DNA of 64,000 nt from Polydactylus sextarius (Eukaryota; Chordata; Actinopteri; Polynemidae). Both the position numbers and the translations under genes were made by a program. This document shows, in pieces, positions 22,860 to 36,400 of this stretch. The first letter of the stretch is position 1. Every line of letters begins with the position of its first letter. The notes beneath the pieces were generated by a model. That model saw only the letters and a list, made by a program, of their open reading frames with translations. It ran no database searches and was not told the origin of the DNA. Location: the NCBI GenBank assembly GCA_016801845.1, contig CM028912.1, forward strand, positions 24,282,186 to 24,346,185. Reading direction: 5' to 3'.

Positions 22860-23165
22860 GAAAACATTTAGTCTCTATTGTCTCTTCCTGGTCTCCCTCT
22901 TTTCGTCCTCCTCCCCTCCCTTTCCTCTGTCTCTTTTCTTTCTCTTTTCTCTGTTTTCATCTCACTCCAGCCGGTCGAGGCAGATGACCGTCCACTCTGA
23001 GTCTGGTTCTGCTGGAGGTTTCTTCCTGTTAAAAGGGAGTTTTTCCTCCATTGTCACCAAGCACTTGCTCATTGTGGAAATGTTGGTTTCTCTATGTAAA
23101 GTGCCTTGAGATAAATGTTTTTATGATCTGGTGCTATATAAACAAAACTGAATTGAATTGAATAT
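22860..23165 (+). mobile_element. L2-like LINE 3' end
   Basis: The text TCTTCCTGTTAAAAGGGAGT and the tail ending in GAATTGAATTGAAT match the 3' end of the longer LINE at 54200-56365, where the same phrases follow the reverse-transcriptase coding part. Confidence 0.75.
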
Positions 23166-23924
23166 ATTTGCCGTTGCAAGTTGTTACATCTTGCTGTCAT
23201 GTTAACTAATGTGTGCCATTTCATTAATAACAAAAATAAAATAAACAAATAAAATTAAATATCCTTCATCCAGGTTTTTTCAACCAACAACATAACATTT
23301 AGCTTAACTGGATGGCCTTATTCTAAGAGCAAATTTTAACACAAAGAAGGACTTCACACATTATAGTCAATATTTACAAAACTGAAAAGTAGTCTTATTG
23401 TCTTATAGTCTTATAGTCTTACTGTTTGTGCTTTGCTGCTGCTCCTTCTTACTGGTCTCTGACTTTAGGATGCCTTCAGTGTAGATACTGAAACCTGACA
23501 CTACTCTGTGAACCTATGGCCTGGGTCATTTGCATACTACCACAGTGATTGGATGTTTACTGAGGACTGAGGGGAGGTGTGTGTGTGTGTGTGTGTGTTA
23601 GAGTCTGCAGACATAGACACAGACATGAGGAAGGAACTGATATTAAGTGTTTTATAACACAAAAATGATAAAAGTCTATAATCTGTAAAGTTTCAAACAA
23701 ATCCGTAAAATGCACCATATTACTAAATATCACATGTTCTCAGCAGTTTGGATCAACCCACTTAAACCATTCAAAGCAATTTATTATTCATTCTTTCTGT
23801 AGCCAGTAGGCAGCGCTATGCCAGACGGGCATATTAGCAGTGTGGATGTTATTGTAATCATAGTATCCAATATCCTGTGAAGTTTCAGACACGTCATTCA
23901 TTCTATAGCAACGTTTTAAAACAT

Positions 23925-24560
23925 TTCGTGCTATCTGGCGAGCTAGTAAAAAGTCATCATGGCGCCATTTCGCCATCGTACGAGATAGCCAAAGTTCCTT
24001 CAGCACATGTTGTTGGCACTGTCCTGCCATCACGTTTGCCAAATTTGACATGAATCTGATGATCCATTTGAGAGAAACTGATCATGTGATCAAACACAAA
24101 CAAATGCCAATATCTCACTTTCTGTTGGGTGTGGCTAGGGTCAAGCAGCACAAAAGTTGTTTGTCTCAATTGCCTCTACACACTTACCAAGTTTCATGAG
24201 TCTATTTCAAACGACAGGTCATTTATAGCACTTTGAACTTTTGTCACAGTTAAAAAGCTACTAAACTTCAAGGTGGCGCCATTTCAGCATAGAGTGAAAA
24301 CTCAAAAATCCCCACACAAATTATCATCAGCAACATCTTAACATCATGTATGCCAAGTTTGACGCCAATCGGATGAACCGTCTAGAATGAGTATGTTAAA
24401 TTCCATAAACATCGAACCGCAAACAAATGCTAATAGCTCACTTCCTGTTGGGCATGGCAACAGACATGCAGTGCAAAAGTTGTCCATCTTAATGAGCTCT
24501 ACACACACACCAACTTTGGTGTGTCTACTTCAAATTATGTGCCGACCACAAGCCTTTGTT
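23925..24560. repeat. Two diverged tandem units of about 310 bp
   Basis: Unit one (about 23955-24245) and unit two (about 24270-24560) share an ordered set of phrases: GGCGCCATTTC, GCCAAATTTGACATGAATC or its variant, CAAACAAATGC, AATATCTCACTTTCTGTTGGG or its variant, and CACCAA-type text. No coding potential is evident. Confidence 0.65.
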
Positions 24561-24730
24561 TAAAAAAAAAAAACAAACATAAGGAGCCCCTGAGCCACAC
24601 CCAGACTCAAAACTTGGTCAGAACATGCTTTGTGGGAGTTTTGATGTGTGTGCCAATTTTGGTGAGTTTTTGTCAATGGGAAAGACCTCAAATGGCCTGG
24701 AATGCTGCAGGAGAAAAAAAAAAAAAAAAA

Positions 24731-24965
24731 GAATCTGAGCAGAAACAAGAGGGTCCTCGCACCAAGGTGCTCGGGCCCTAATAAGAATCTGAGCAAAAGC
24801 AATAGGGTCCTCGCACCGAGGTGCTTGGGCCCTAATGATAATAATAAGAATCTGAGCAGAACCAATAGGGTCCTCGTACCGAAGTGCTGGGCCCTAATAA
24901 TAATAATAAGAAGGATCTGAGCAGAAGCAATAGGGTCCTCACACCGAGGTGCTCGGGCCCTAACA
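24731..24965. repeat. Minisatellite of four units of about 52-66 bp
   Basis: Four copies of a unit run GAATCTGAGCAGAA, then CAATAGGGTCCTCGCACC, then GAGGTGCTCGGGCCCTAATA, with variable (AAT)n spacers. Each unit contains an imperfect palindrome around the GGTCCTCGCACC and GGTGCTCGGGCC halves. The long open frames across it are artefacts of the repeat. Confidence 0.9.
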
Positions 24966-25044
24966 AGAGAAAGACTGGAGCTCAACAGCCCTTGAGGAGA
25001 TGGAGAGAGCAGGCTCTGGAAGGAATGGGCCTACACCTATTTAC

Positions 25045-25220
25045 AGGGGCGGACTGGCCATACAGAAATTTGGGAGATTTCCCAGATGGTCAGTCTGTTC
25101 CCAGCCAAATCAGCCAGTGGTTGGAGCGTTTTTTTTTTTACCACATAAAATGCAGCCACAGTTTACCACAGAGTTAACTGTGGCACAGAGTGCAATGATG
25201 TTTGTAGTTTTGCTCAGTTT
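25045..25220. mobile_element. hAT-like short element end (CAGGGGCGGACTGGCCAT)
   Basis: The end GGGGCGGACTGGCCAT recurs in reverse complement at about 43175-43190 (ATGGCCAGTCTGCCCCTG). The neighbouring text (CCAAATCAGCC, TACCACATAAAATGCAGCC) has no coding content. Confidence 0.45.
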
Positions 25221-25312
25221 TAAACTGGAAAAAGGAATTAAAATTTAGAAAAATACATTTCACGGGAGTAAATTTATTTTTCTAAATTTTAATTCCTTTT
25301 TTCAGTGGTTTA
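25221..25312. repeat. Near-perfect 35-bp hairpin
   Basis: The sequence from 25221 (TAAACTGGAAAAAGGAATTA and onward to 25255) is almost exactly reverse-complemented at 25275-25312, with a loop of about 19 bases. Confidence 0.9.
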
Positions 25313-25808
25313 CTTTACCCACTGACTCAGATGACTCATATTTTAATCACTCCTTGTCATAGATGCCATCTTATCATTTCCATTGCCAGGAGACAGCTAG
25401 AATGGTGCCACACGAGTACTCAGATAACCCAGAAAAGATAAATGAATAATTTTACCAACAGATTGTTTGTGATTCTTGCTGTGATTCCTACTTGTATTGG
25501 CCTAAAGCCTTCACTGTGTAATATTTTTATTATTAGCCTTGAGGGCCTATCGTCATCATGTTACACCACATTACCCTCCACTAGATTTACAATGTGCAGC
25601 AGTAAACTACATTTTGGCATTTTAGAAGCCAAGATGTCCTGCTTCCACAGTTATTTTGGTAACTTAGTAACTCAGTGTTGCAGGGGTCATTTAACACATT
25701 ACAGTTTAGATACAGTAATATTGTAATGCAACAAATCACTTTGAAATGACAGTAACAAATAATTTATAATGTATTACATTTTGGAAGTAAACTTGCCCAA
25801 CACTGCTG

Positions 25809-28060
25809 ACAGGAAATTGGACTTCAGTATCTTTCCTGCTCCAAACAGGATCACAGACTTATCTCCTTAAAATAGATGAAAACTATTTAAAACTATGAAA
25901 ACTATCAGACAGAAAGTTTGCAAACAAACTTGACAGGGATTTCAATCGACCATTTTTGGGGACACTGAGCCGTAAAAAGGGCTATACCAAGTTTTCTCTG
26001 CCACCAAATCTGTCTTTCAAGGAACCGTGGGGGTGATGGTGAAGGTTGTTCACTGACACTAGTCAGGGTTCATGTAGCATGTGCTTCTGTAATGTCCTCT
26101 CAGGTTTTTGTTTCATGAAGATTCATGAAAACAAAAACTTAACCGTGAAACAAAAAGCTTTTAGAAACTTTCTCAATGTTTCTGTTGTTGAGGTTTTTGA
26201 CCTTTAACCATCGAGGTAGGTCACTGTGCCGTTTCACTGCAGGGCTGAAAGTAAAACCTGCTCCACCCTAGTGTTCAGTGACAGACTGAGAGATATATTC
26301 GGTGCTTGGCTTTTGTATTGATGTTTGGCCCTCCAACGGTCACATCCTGTAACATTTCACATTTGTTTTCTCACAAACGGTTATTTCAACTCCAGGGCAC
26401 TGCCATCGTCCATGTGACTTTCTTGTAAAGTTCATAAGCAAGAGGAGATGAAGAAACTGTGTGAGCTGAATTAGAGTCACAACGCATCTCCATTCTCATT
26501 CTTCTGACTGAGACCGACCTGAACACACAGACATTTGATTCAGTGCATTCAGTGAAAGGACATTAGAGATTATTGATACAATTATTGCAAATGTCCTTTC
26601 AGAATAAAGCTTGAGAAATTCACAGAGAATTATCAGGTTCTACAGAGCTTCTCTGAAAATAGTGCCTGTACTTCAGAGCTGAACATAAGTGTTTAAATGG
26701 ACAAGATTCATATTCATATTAGTGATCATTTTTATGATGGGTCCTCATACATGTTGCTTTTTTAGCTTCACAGTGAAAATGTTAAAAAAAAAAAAAAAAA
26801 GCAGTTTTGATCCTTGTTCTGTGATGTGACATATACACAATAAAATGTTGGTTGGATGTGTAATGTCTCAGAAGCTTCCAAAAAACCTTTCAGAAAGATA
26901 TTTTAGGTTGAGAATTTTAACCTTGTGGTTTTGCACCTATTTGGCATCTTTTCAGGCTTAACAGGCAACCTCATTATGAAATGCAAGCACTTGACACTGA
27001 TTGGCTGCCTTCACTGTCACTCAAATGAATGTAACTTCCCCGGCTTCAGAACATCTTTTTACAGCTAATCGCCTTTGAAATGGAATGGAATGGAATGGAA
27101 TCAGAGTGGGGCAGGTTAGTGAGATACATTTGGCATGACAAACAACCTTTTGAAATTGACCCATTTTCTAGCAGACATTTCTAAAAGAGGAATTTCTATG
27201 AAAATATGATGTTCAGAATTTCTAGCACTTTTCACATGTTCCTGACGAGGTAGACAAGGTAAAAACATTTTTTGATCATCTTTAATCTATTAAAAGTTTG
27301 GTGCAGCGAAAAAGAGCACATGTCCTATACTAGCAAGTACGCATCATCTAGAGTGGTGTTTAACATGCACTCCAGCACATTAGCATTAGCAACCAGTGCC
27401 ATAATGTGCAGAGGACAATTATCACCGGCCCAATTTGGTGTGCCACAGTCTTCAGATAAGGGAATAGGGGGGAAAGATTTCTCTCTCCATCTTCAGCTAC
27501 CGTCTCTCTGTCTCTCCTCTCTGACTGACTGCAGGTCAGTGACAGTCTCGTGTGGATAATTGCAGCTTTAGCATAGATTAACATGTTAACGCTGGACATC
27601 TGAAACTTCACTGTGAGCCACTTATACAAACCAAACTGTCAGAATTCTCTGACAGATGTGAATATGAATAGAAAGGGGTGCCACATTGGATGCTGTGCTG
27701 GACCTTTTTGTAGCTATTAATGATGATTTAAGATACCACCCAGTGCTATCACAAGTAAATTTAAAAAAAAAAATCCTGTTTCAGAAAAGTGCTGTTTAAA
27801 TAAAATAAAAGTTGCGTAGACCTGAAAAATCTGTAGTTGAAAAAGGAACTTAGCTGCAGTCAACTCTCTAAATCTGTAAAGACCTAAAGAGCAGCTCAGT
27901 CCTGATGAGCAGAAGCAGTTTGAAGGCTGTTCAGAACCTGGTAGTGATGACAACAGTCAAGTCCTGCAGATGTTAAGGTTTAAAAGTCAAACCAGAAGCT
28001 GAGTCGAGGCTCCTTGAAGACTCCAAAATGTGTTCCTAACTGATCATGGATGGATTTCAT
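25809..28060. other. Intergenic stretch downstream of tspear
   Basis: No gene seen. A block at 27478-27580 (CTCTCTCCATCTTCAGCTAC and following) is shared with 38528-38610, so it is an interspersed repeat. Short (GGAAT)n occurs at 27077-27100 and an A-run at 26783-26800. The region next to 28060 is the tspear 3' UTR, but I found no convincing polyadenylation signal. Confidence 0.5.
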
Positions 28061-30259
28061 TCAGTAGGTCTTGAGTTTAAAGACCTTGCTGAGCCTGGAG
28101 GTGGCACTAGAGTAGATGAGGAAGGAGCCATCTTCAGTGCTGAAATGTTCCCAGTCTCTGCACCCAAATGTTGGAAGACTGTGGACTGGAACAAAGCCCT
28201 CATAACCCTGCCACCTGAGACTCAAAGTGCACACACATTAGAACCTGGAAGAACCACCAAATTTATACACTGACATAAACCTGCATCTTTCGATAGTAAG
28301 TACCAACCTGTAGATGATGCTGTTCAGAGAGTATGAGCTGCCATCGTAAGAGTTGGCCACCACCAAGAACTTCTCATCTCCAATGGTGAAGAACTCCCAG
28401 TCCACCGCACTGAACACAACAACATTATTTCAAATCACATGGAACTGTTACATTTAGTGTAGGTTCTAGATATAGGAGAGGGTAGGGTTTATGACCAATA
28501 CTGTCACAAGCCACCAAGGGGCCATTGTAAAACATGTGACTCACCTGTGTGTGAGGATGTCCTGGAAGCGTATGAAGGATTGTGTGAGTGTGCTCAGCTC
28601 ATATACAGTGGAGTTGATGCTGTATGGGCTCATCCCGTGATCTGAAACTTTTTGACTGTTTGCAACGGCAAGGAAAACTCTGCCATCAATCTGAAATGTC
28701 TCCCAGTCAGTTGCTCCCACTGTCTGCAGAAAGAGAGAGGACTTCAGACATGATTGCTAATGAAATAATTTTCCTGGCAGGATCAAAACCCACCCATTGG
28801 CATGAATTACTGCATCAGTGTGGTGTGACATGGAGGTGATCAGCCTGTGGCACTGCTGAGGTGTTATGGAGGCCCAGGTTTCTTCAATTATGGCCCTCAG
28901 ATCATCTGCATTGTTGGGTCAAGGGGTCTCTAACCTTCCTCTTGACAATACTCCATAGGTTCTCTATGGGGTTCAGGTCAGGAGAGTTTGTTGGCCGATC
29001 AAGCACAGTAATACCATGATCATTTTACCAGATATTGGTACGTTTGTCAGTGTGGGCAGGTGCCAAGTCCTGCTGGAAAATAAAATCAGCATCTCTTTAA
29101 ATCTTGTCAGCAGAAGGAAGCATGAAGGGTTCTAAAATGTCTTGGTAGATGCATTGACTTTGGACTTGATAAAACACAGCAGATACAATATCAGCAGATA
29201 AAATGGCTCCCAAATCATCACTGACTGTGGAGTCTTCTCACTGGACTTCAAGCAACTTGGATTCTGAACCTCTCTATTCTGGGACCTTGATTTCCAAATG
29301 AAATGCAAAATATACTTTAATCTGAGGACAGAACTGGACCCCTTTCTGCTTATCTCCAGAAGTGGCTTGACACAAGGACTGGGACAGTTGTAGTCCATGT
29401 CCCGGATATGTATCTGCCTACTGCCTACTGAGAAACCATTTAAAGGCTCAGGAAACCTCTGTAGGTGGTTTGAGTTAATTTGCTGATTAGAGTGTGACAC
29501 CGTCAGTCTACAGTATTAATATTTTTCATGATATTCAAATTTTTTTAAATGCAACTGTAGATTTGCCTTAAGGACCTCTATAACCTTCTTGTTAAGCAAT
29601 AAAATGTAAAGGTAATTAAAAGGTAAATGCAGAACTTTCTAAGTGATGAACAAAGTCAGAACTTCAAAGAAAGTTCTAACAGATCTCTAGAACCAGTTCA
29701 CTGACCACTACTACTGACCTCGATCTCCATAATCTCTGCAGCAACAGGATGCTCTTAAGGACTACCAAAGAACCACAAACTAAGTACCATTAAAACATCC
29801 AAAACAAGCAAATGTGTCTTTATACACAGGAATATATACACTGTGCAAACAAACTAGTCATTGCACATTTAGACCATTCAGTTTTTGGATGATAACATGT
29901 AACAGTTTATTTCTGATATTCTCACATAGTTAATATTATTTTAAAGTCTACTTAATACACCAGTGTCTTTACTACCGGTGTAATAATTCCTGAGGCCTCT
30001 AGAGGATGCCAACTTGCTCCACAGACACAACCTCGTTGTTGTGTCTGTGGACCTGATCGTCATGGTGTAAACAGTGTGATGCTGTTTAATAACTGTTCGT
30101 GTCAGAAGTGGAATTAAAGGTTCAGGTGGTTTTCATGAAGCGTTAACATGTCTCTTTTATTGTGGCTTTAAAATCCAATAAAAGTCTTTCTTCAGTGAGA
30201 TGATCCGCCCTGACGGACAAGTCCAAACAGCAGTCTGCAGCTGGAAACCCCCTGACATC

Positions 30260-30312
<53 letters not shown>

Positions 30313-33300
30313 ATTACACAGGTCTGATTTCCTGCATTTTAATTGGAGGATCTTGTTTCCTTTTTAATCAGAGCTTCATGAACTTAATTGAGCAGATAAA
30401 ATAAAATAAAAACACATTTTCATAAATCTGATTTTATGGATGTGCTTTCATGTAGGTGTCTGATACTGCATTAATGTTTTATCACTGTGTGACCTTTTTA
30501 CTGCAGGACATCCTGCCTTCACATTTATTATAGATGTCAGTGAACACATTGCTGCAGCTCTGCTGCTTTCACTGAGCAACACCAAATGAAGTGTTTCAAA
30601 GTTTCCACATGTTTTGTTTTGTTTTTTTGTTTTTGTTCTGTTTTAGTAAAATTATTAAGTCTGGATCAAGTCTTAGTTGTCCTGAACCAGGGATGATGAC
30701 TGGAGTCTGAGACTTGGACTCAAGTCACACAAACAAGGACTCTAAACCTGACTTCAGACTCTCTTTCAAAAGACTTTAACTTCAGCGTCAACAGGTTTGA
30801 TAAGAACTGGTACCAATAAGCAGTATCAGTATTAGTACCGATTCCAAACAATACCCATCCCTACCTATAACTGAGTATAAAGACAACAAACACTGACCGG
30901 GATGTTCTGGAAGGTTTGGAAGCAGCCATCCAACCAGATGTAGACTATGGAGCTGATGGCCGTGGTCTGACCATCAAAGGTGTTGGCAACTACCAAGAAA
31001 TGGTACGAACCCACAGTGAAGAACTCCCAGTCGTATGCTCCAGATGTCAACAGAGTCTGGTTCACCTCAAACACCTGGAAGGATAAGAGGGGTCAGAACA
31101 AAGGAGGACAGATGAGGGCAAGAAAAGAGCGCCAAGTTTTGTTAAAAAGGGCAGAGACTGACACTGAATGTGAATGGACAAGGCAGAACAGAAAGGGACT
31201 GGTAAAACTAGGACAGGCCCCAAGAGAGACAACAGAAAATAAGAAAATAAGGGATTAGAAGCACCATGACAAAAAAGCATATGGCAGATCAGGAACAGTG
31301 ATTTTGAGTGGGGACTGGATGAGACAGGTGAGGATATGACAGAAGGAGATGTAAAGAAAAAGAAAAAGTTGCAATCAGTGAGACATGAGAATAAAAGGTG
31401 GGACAGTACAGAAGACAACAGAGAAAGATCAATAGAGAGAGACAGAAAGAACAATAATAGACACACAGAAGAGACACCATGAAGAACGTTAGACAGTCCT
31501 CTGGCTTGTCAAGAAATGGTTACCTTTGTGTTTGGGTTCCATCTGTAGATTACACTGTGGATGTTGTGATTGGAGTCTCTGGCTGAGGATACAGAAGGGT
31601 ACAAACTATGAACCAGGATAGAGCTAAGTTAGCTTTTCCTCAGTTTGCCAGCACAACTGTTAGTACAGCTGGATTTCAGGAAGGAGGATCTCCTTCGGCC
31701 AGCGACACACCATTCTAGATGCAAATGTCTGACTAACTGAGTGATGAGGTTAAACCACTGGTTGGCCTAAGTAATAGAGTATCGTCACTGGCCATTGGTC
31801 CCTCAAAATAAAATGCTGTGAATATTTTTTTATTACACTAACACCAACCATACCTCTTTAGCGACTTTCATTTTCAAACTTTCAAAACTAAGAAACAAAA
31901 CATTTTGGACTTCTTCATGTCATTTTGTGGCCCTTATTCTGTTGTAAACTACAGATTTTCTGAGTAAAAAATGTTGTGGCAGTAATACACAGGTCTGCAC
32001 AAATGGGCTGACAAGTCCAGACTGGACAGAGCAAAAAATACAGAATGCCCTTTACAAATCTGGCAATTTTGCATCTTTTTCTTGAGAACAGACATGAGAA
32101 AACAAAGGTAAATTTGGTCTGTGCATTATTAGCTAATCCTAAATCAAACAGTTGGATGTGAGGTTAAGAGGTTGAAGGTCTGTGTTCTAACCTAACCACA
32201 GTACACAGGGCTGTGTTTTTTGCCTTTAATGATAGAGACACTGAAGAGAGAGGCAGGGAAAGACAAGCAGGAAAATTCAACTTGCTCAGGATTCAAACTG
32301 GCAAACAGCTGTTTTGTAAAAATAACACTAAATTTCCTTGTATCCTTGTTTCTTGAATAAATATTGTGAAAATGGCTATTCTCTTTACCTCGTCTATGAT
32401 TGGCTACAACCAAGAAGCTGTGGTTGTGGATTTGAAATGCCTCCCAATCCAGAGCACCATGAGTCTCCAGAGTCTGATGACGGATGAAGCGCCGTCGCTG
32501 CTGATTCCAGCGATAGATGATGGACAGCTCAGGCTCCACCTCCCTGGAGTTAGCCACCACCAGAAAAATCTGAAGGAGGAAGAACATGAGGCAGGTCATG
32601 CCTTTTTTCACATACCTTCTGCCACAAGCTGCATGTGGTTTTCTTCTGGTTTGAGTTTCATTAAATCAAACACTCCACATGTGTTTGTGTGTTCCCTGTT
32701 TTGATACGACAAAGCTCCAGAAAGAGAATAAGGGGAAGACATTTCCCTTGGTCCCATCATCTAACATCACTAATGATTGGTCATTGGTCAGACTTGGTCT
32801 TTCCAATGGCTGGCCTTCTTTATAACACTGAATACTTGCAGAGCGTTATGTCAACATCTGTCTGCTTGTGTTGGTCTGCATGAACCTCTGATAGAAGAGT
32901 TCAAACAACCTCAACTCTGTTTGTTCTTTTTTTCCTGGTTTCTGTTGTTTCTGTTAACACCAGCCTCACTGTGAGTGAACACACAGTTCCTGCTGTTCAT
33001 CCTGACCAGGTACACGTCTGAACATGAGCTGAGCAGCTGAGATCATGATCCTGGAGCTTCTGATCCAGAACTCTGAGACTAATATTCATTAGTCTCAGGA
33101 ATATTCAGTTGTTGTTCCTGCCTTGTCATTGATGGTGAAGTGTTTCCAGGCTCGAGCCTCCTGAGTGCTGATGTTCTGGTAGAGCTGGAATGACCCGTTT
33201 CTCCATTTGTAGATACCTGAACCAGACAGAGAGTCCCTGTCAGAGGAAAACACAAGGGTTACCACAGAAACGGTGAGGACACAGGGCAAATGTTATGGAC

Positions 33301-33437
33301 AAACATGAGGTGTCAGTACCTGTTGGCTGCAGCCATGAACAAGCCTTCAGATGGGATGGAAAAGACCTCAACATCAAAGGTTTCTGAGCTGGTGTACAGA
33401 TCCTGGTAGTCCTCAATGTAATCTAAACGCTCCTTTT
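28061..33437 (-). CDS. tspear: tspear exons 7-14: seven EAR repeats
   Basis: Seven repeat units can be recognised by their F-L-V-V-A-N-like strand followed by an I-Y-x-W-like strand: FMAAANRDSLSGSGIYKW, FLVVANSREVEPELSIIYRW, FLVVANHRRA with VIYRW, FLVVANTFDGQTTA with IVYIW, FLAVANSQKV with TVYEL, FLVVANSYDGSS with IIYRW, and a last divergent unit FLIYSSATSR with VFKLKTY at the C-terminus. Between them lie the conserved DWE and DWEFF motifs. Each repeat spans exon boundaries. The last exon was found by homology: it reads WQGYEGFVPVHSLPTFGCRD before the stop. The donor of the FTINDK exon is GC (33120-33121), not GT. Confidence 0.92.
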
Positions 33438-36400
33438 CTACAAATGATACACAAGACAGTGACAATGAGACATATGACACAGGTTAAATACGTGTTCTGG
33501 CTCATGACAGTGTTTCATTCATTTATTTAATGTAGAACTTCAAACAAAGATTGTGAACTTCAACAGCATGATTATAATAAGCCTTGCTGTTGGCCAGGTT
33601 TGCTGAAAAGAGGGTGTGTTCACTTAGATGATATAGAACACAGTGATGGGCTCACAAACATAAGTAAGCTGGTGGGTGGGGTGTAGACATCCTAAGAAGG
33701 AGCCTATCCCAGCTTCTTAAAGACAAAGGCAGGGTACACCCTGGACGGTTGCCAGCTCATCACAGGGCTACATATACAGACAGAAAACCATTTGCACATC
33801 CACACACGGGCAATTTAGTTTGCTCAATTCACCTATCCCCAATGCATGCATTATTTTAGCGATGGGAGGAAACTGGAGCTCCTGGAGAAACCCACGCAAA
33901 CACAAGAACATGCAAACTCCACACAGAAAACCTATACCCGACCTGGGCGTTGAACCCAGGACCTTCTTGCTATGAGGCAACAGCGCTAACCCAGCACTTT
34001 TTGTAAACAATAATGTCACAGTCCAACGTGACCAGAAGAAGTAGTAGAAGAAGAACTCTGTGGGCATAGATATACAGTATACACTAGATGTCACATCCGA
34101 CCTCTCAGCATATAGCAATAGTGCTGCCATATTGGTATAGGGTTCCTTGTAAATTTCCCAATTTATGGTGATTAAATTATGGGTTGTCCTTGGTCTTGAC
34201 CTTGGGTTGACCCCTGATAGATGTTTATTCATCAAGAAGAGGTGCTAACTCATACCAAGATGGCGGCTCCCTTTGCTCCCATATAGACCAAAGTAGTCAA
34301 CACGACATCTAGTGCATATATCTATGCCCCGCAGGTAACAACTGGTAACAGCAATAATCACAAATTAGAGAGCTGCAGGTGCTGCTAAATTTATTAGCAC
34401 TATTACAACAAAACTTTGTAGTTTTGTATTAACGAGACGACCAGCAGAGGCGCATAAACTATTAATGAATATAGAAATAAACTTGTTCATCTTCTTGTGT
34501 TATGTTTGGAATCAGCGAAAAAGTACTAGGCTGCATCCGAATTCTTAGTACGCACTGCGTACTACTGAGTCCCTACTACTCGACCGTTGCAGTAGTAGCT
34601 ACTACATATCAACCAGCCAGTAGTAGGCACAATTCGGGCGTACTACAACACCGCCATTTTGCCAGTTTTGTGACCCAGATGTTACATCAACGTCATGATT
34701 TTGCAGCTTGAAGCCCTAGTGTATACTGTCCCTCTGTGTTTGTTTACAGTGCCACCTACAGGTGTGGCATTTGTGTTACTCTGTTCTAATCCAGTTTCCC
34801 CATTTCCATCTGGACACAGACATTTCCTGAAACAACATGTATTTGGACACGAAATGTTTTTGAATCTGCAAGAGAAAATGCAAGAGCCCTAATAACTATA
34901 CACAATATTTATCATAAAAACAGCTCTTCATTCTTACATTGTTATTTTTACTTATTTCTGAGTTACATTTTACCACAAAATCGCAACTCTGTTAACATAA
35001 CTTTTAATTCTCATAAAATTACTACTTTACTGACTTTTTCAGTTTTTCAGACCAAATAGTTAGCAGACTTTTGGACTCACTCTGCAGCAGCGTCCTCCAC
35101 ATGAGTCCATCACAGATGAATAGGCCTTTCTTCTGAACATCAAACCACAGCTGTCCTTGTTCTGTTCTCGAACACGGGGGAGGATTTCCCAGAGTCACCC
35201 TGGCCTCAGCCTCTAAAAAGGCAGATGTTTTTTAAGGTGCGATAAGTGGATGAGTCTGAACTTCATATGACACCACTATAAGCATGCTGTTGGATGATTC
35301 AGGGTAACTATAGTTGCAGTGCAAAAAAAAAAGATCCCTGTGAATAGAATAGTTTCACATGTATCATTAATTGTGATGTAAAATTCCTTTTCTGTAGGAA
35401 AAATAATTTCCACAGAGCTAAAAACCTTTTCTTTTCACTTTCAACAGCTGGATTTAAAACACTAATTGTATCTGAGAGTGTGGTTGACAGATGCAGCAAG
35501 CTGACAGCTGAAGGTAATGAAGGTCGCTTTTTCAACCACACATATTCATTATGAGCAGCCAGAGTGAGAGACAAGTCTATCATTACACATCAGTCAACGT
35601 CAGCTGCAGGGAGACGACAGTAGGATGAAAGACAGACAGGACGCTAATAAGATTTAAGCTAAGTGTTTCATCAAAACAAACAAAACTCCCAGTGATTTTC
35701 CCCCAAACACACACAGCTGTACATCAGCATAAGGACAATAAACAGTACTCAATTAACTGAACTCTGTAAACACCCCCCATCTCCACAGACAGATGAGTGT
35801 ATCATCACTGCACGAATATAACTAGAATGTAACAGAATAAAGATAACATATAGGTGTGCTAATGATAAAGCACTTTATTCCTCTTACACTTAAAATAATG
35901 CTTTGAAGGAACAAGTCAGTAGTTGTGCTTCTTTATGCAGAACTGTCAAGTGAATCAACATTGACAGCTTGTTGCCAAAAAACCACAAAAATAAAAGAGG
36001 ATAAGAACAAAGAAGATAATAAAGATGAAAAAGGCAGAAAAATAAATAGAAAAAATAAGAAACAAAGGTGTTGTGAAGACAAAGATGAAAAAGACAGAAT
36101 ATGAGAGAAGAGGGAAAAGGATGATTAACGGTAAAAGTCTGGGGTGAGACCATTTGTTGTGCTTCCATCTGCCATTAGATTCATTATTTTTCTCTGGAAA
36201 CATAGCGAGTGGGTTTTCTGTGTGCTACAGTAGATCTATTGTAAAAAAATAAATTTCAGAAGAAACAGCCTGAGGAGGTGAAAACCTCTCAGCATCATCA
36301 CCTCAAGCTTATGATCTCCCTCTTCCAGATTTCAGTCATGAGTGGAGGCACAAAGAACCAGTAGTCTTCTCACATATTGGAATTGAAATTTACTGTCTTT

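Larger units (their letters stand above)
22395..25808. mobile_element. Nested block bounded by hAT-type ends
   Basis: The left end reads GCAGTATTGGGTGTAACATG and the right end, in reverse complement, GCAGTGTTGGGCAAGTTTAC. This is the CAGTGTTGGG end common in fish hAT-like short elements, followed on both sides by runs of TTACAGTAAT-like text. Inside are an L2-type LINE 3' tail (about 22860-23160), two diverged units of about 310 bp, a minisatellite and a hairpin. The outer pairing as one original insertion is an inference. Confidence 0.45.

Noticed and set aside
24560..24985. 141-codon minus-strand open frame rich in Leu, Gly and Arg
   Set aside because: It is translation of the minisatellite units and an A-run and has no independent coding signal.
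31062..31466. 134-codon minus-strand frame overlapping tspear intron 10
   Set aside because: It is the intron between exons 10 and 11 read through a Ser/Leu/Phe-rich AG/CT tract; the real exon uses an acceptor at 31075-31076.
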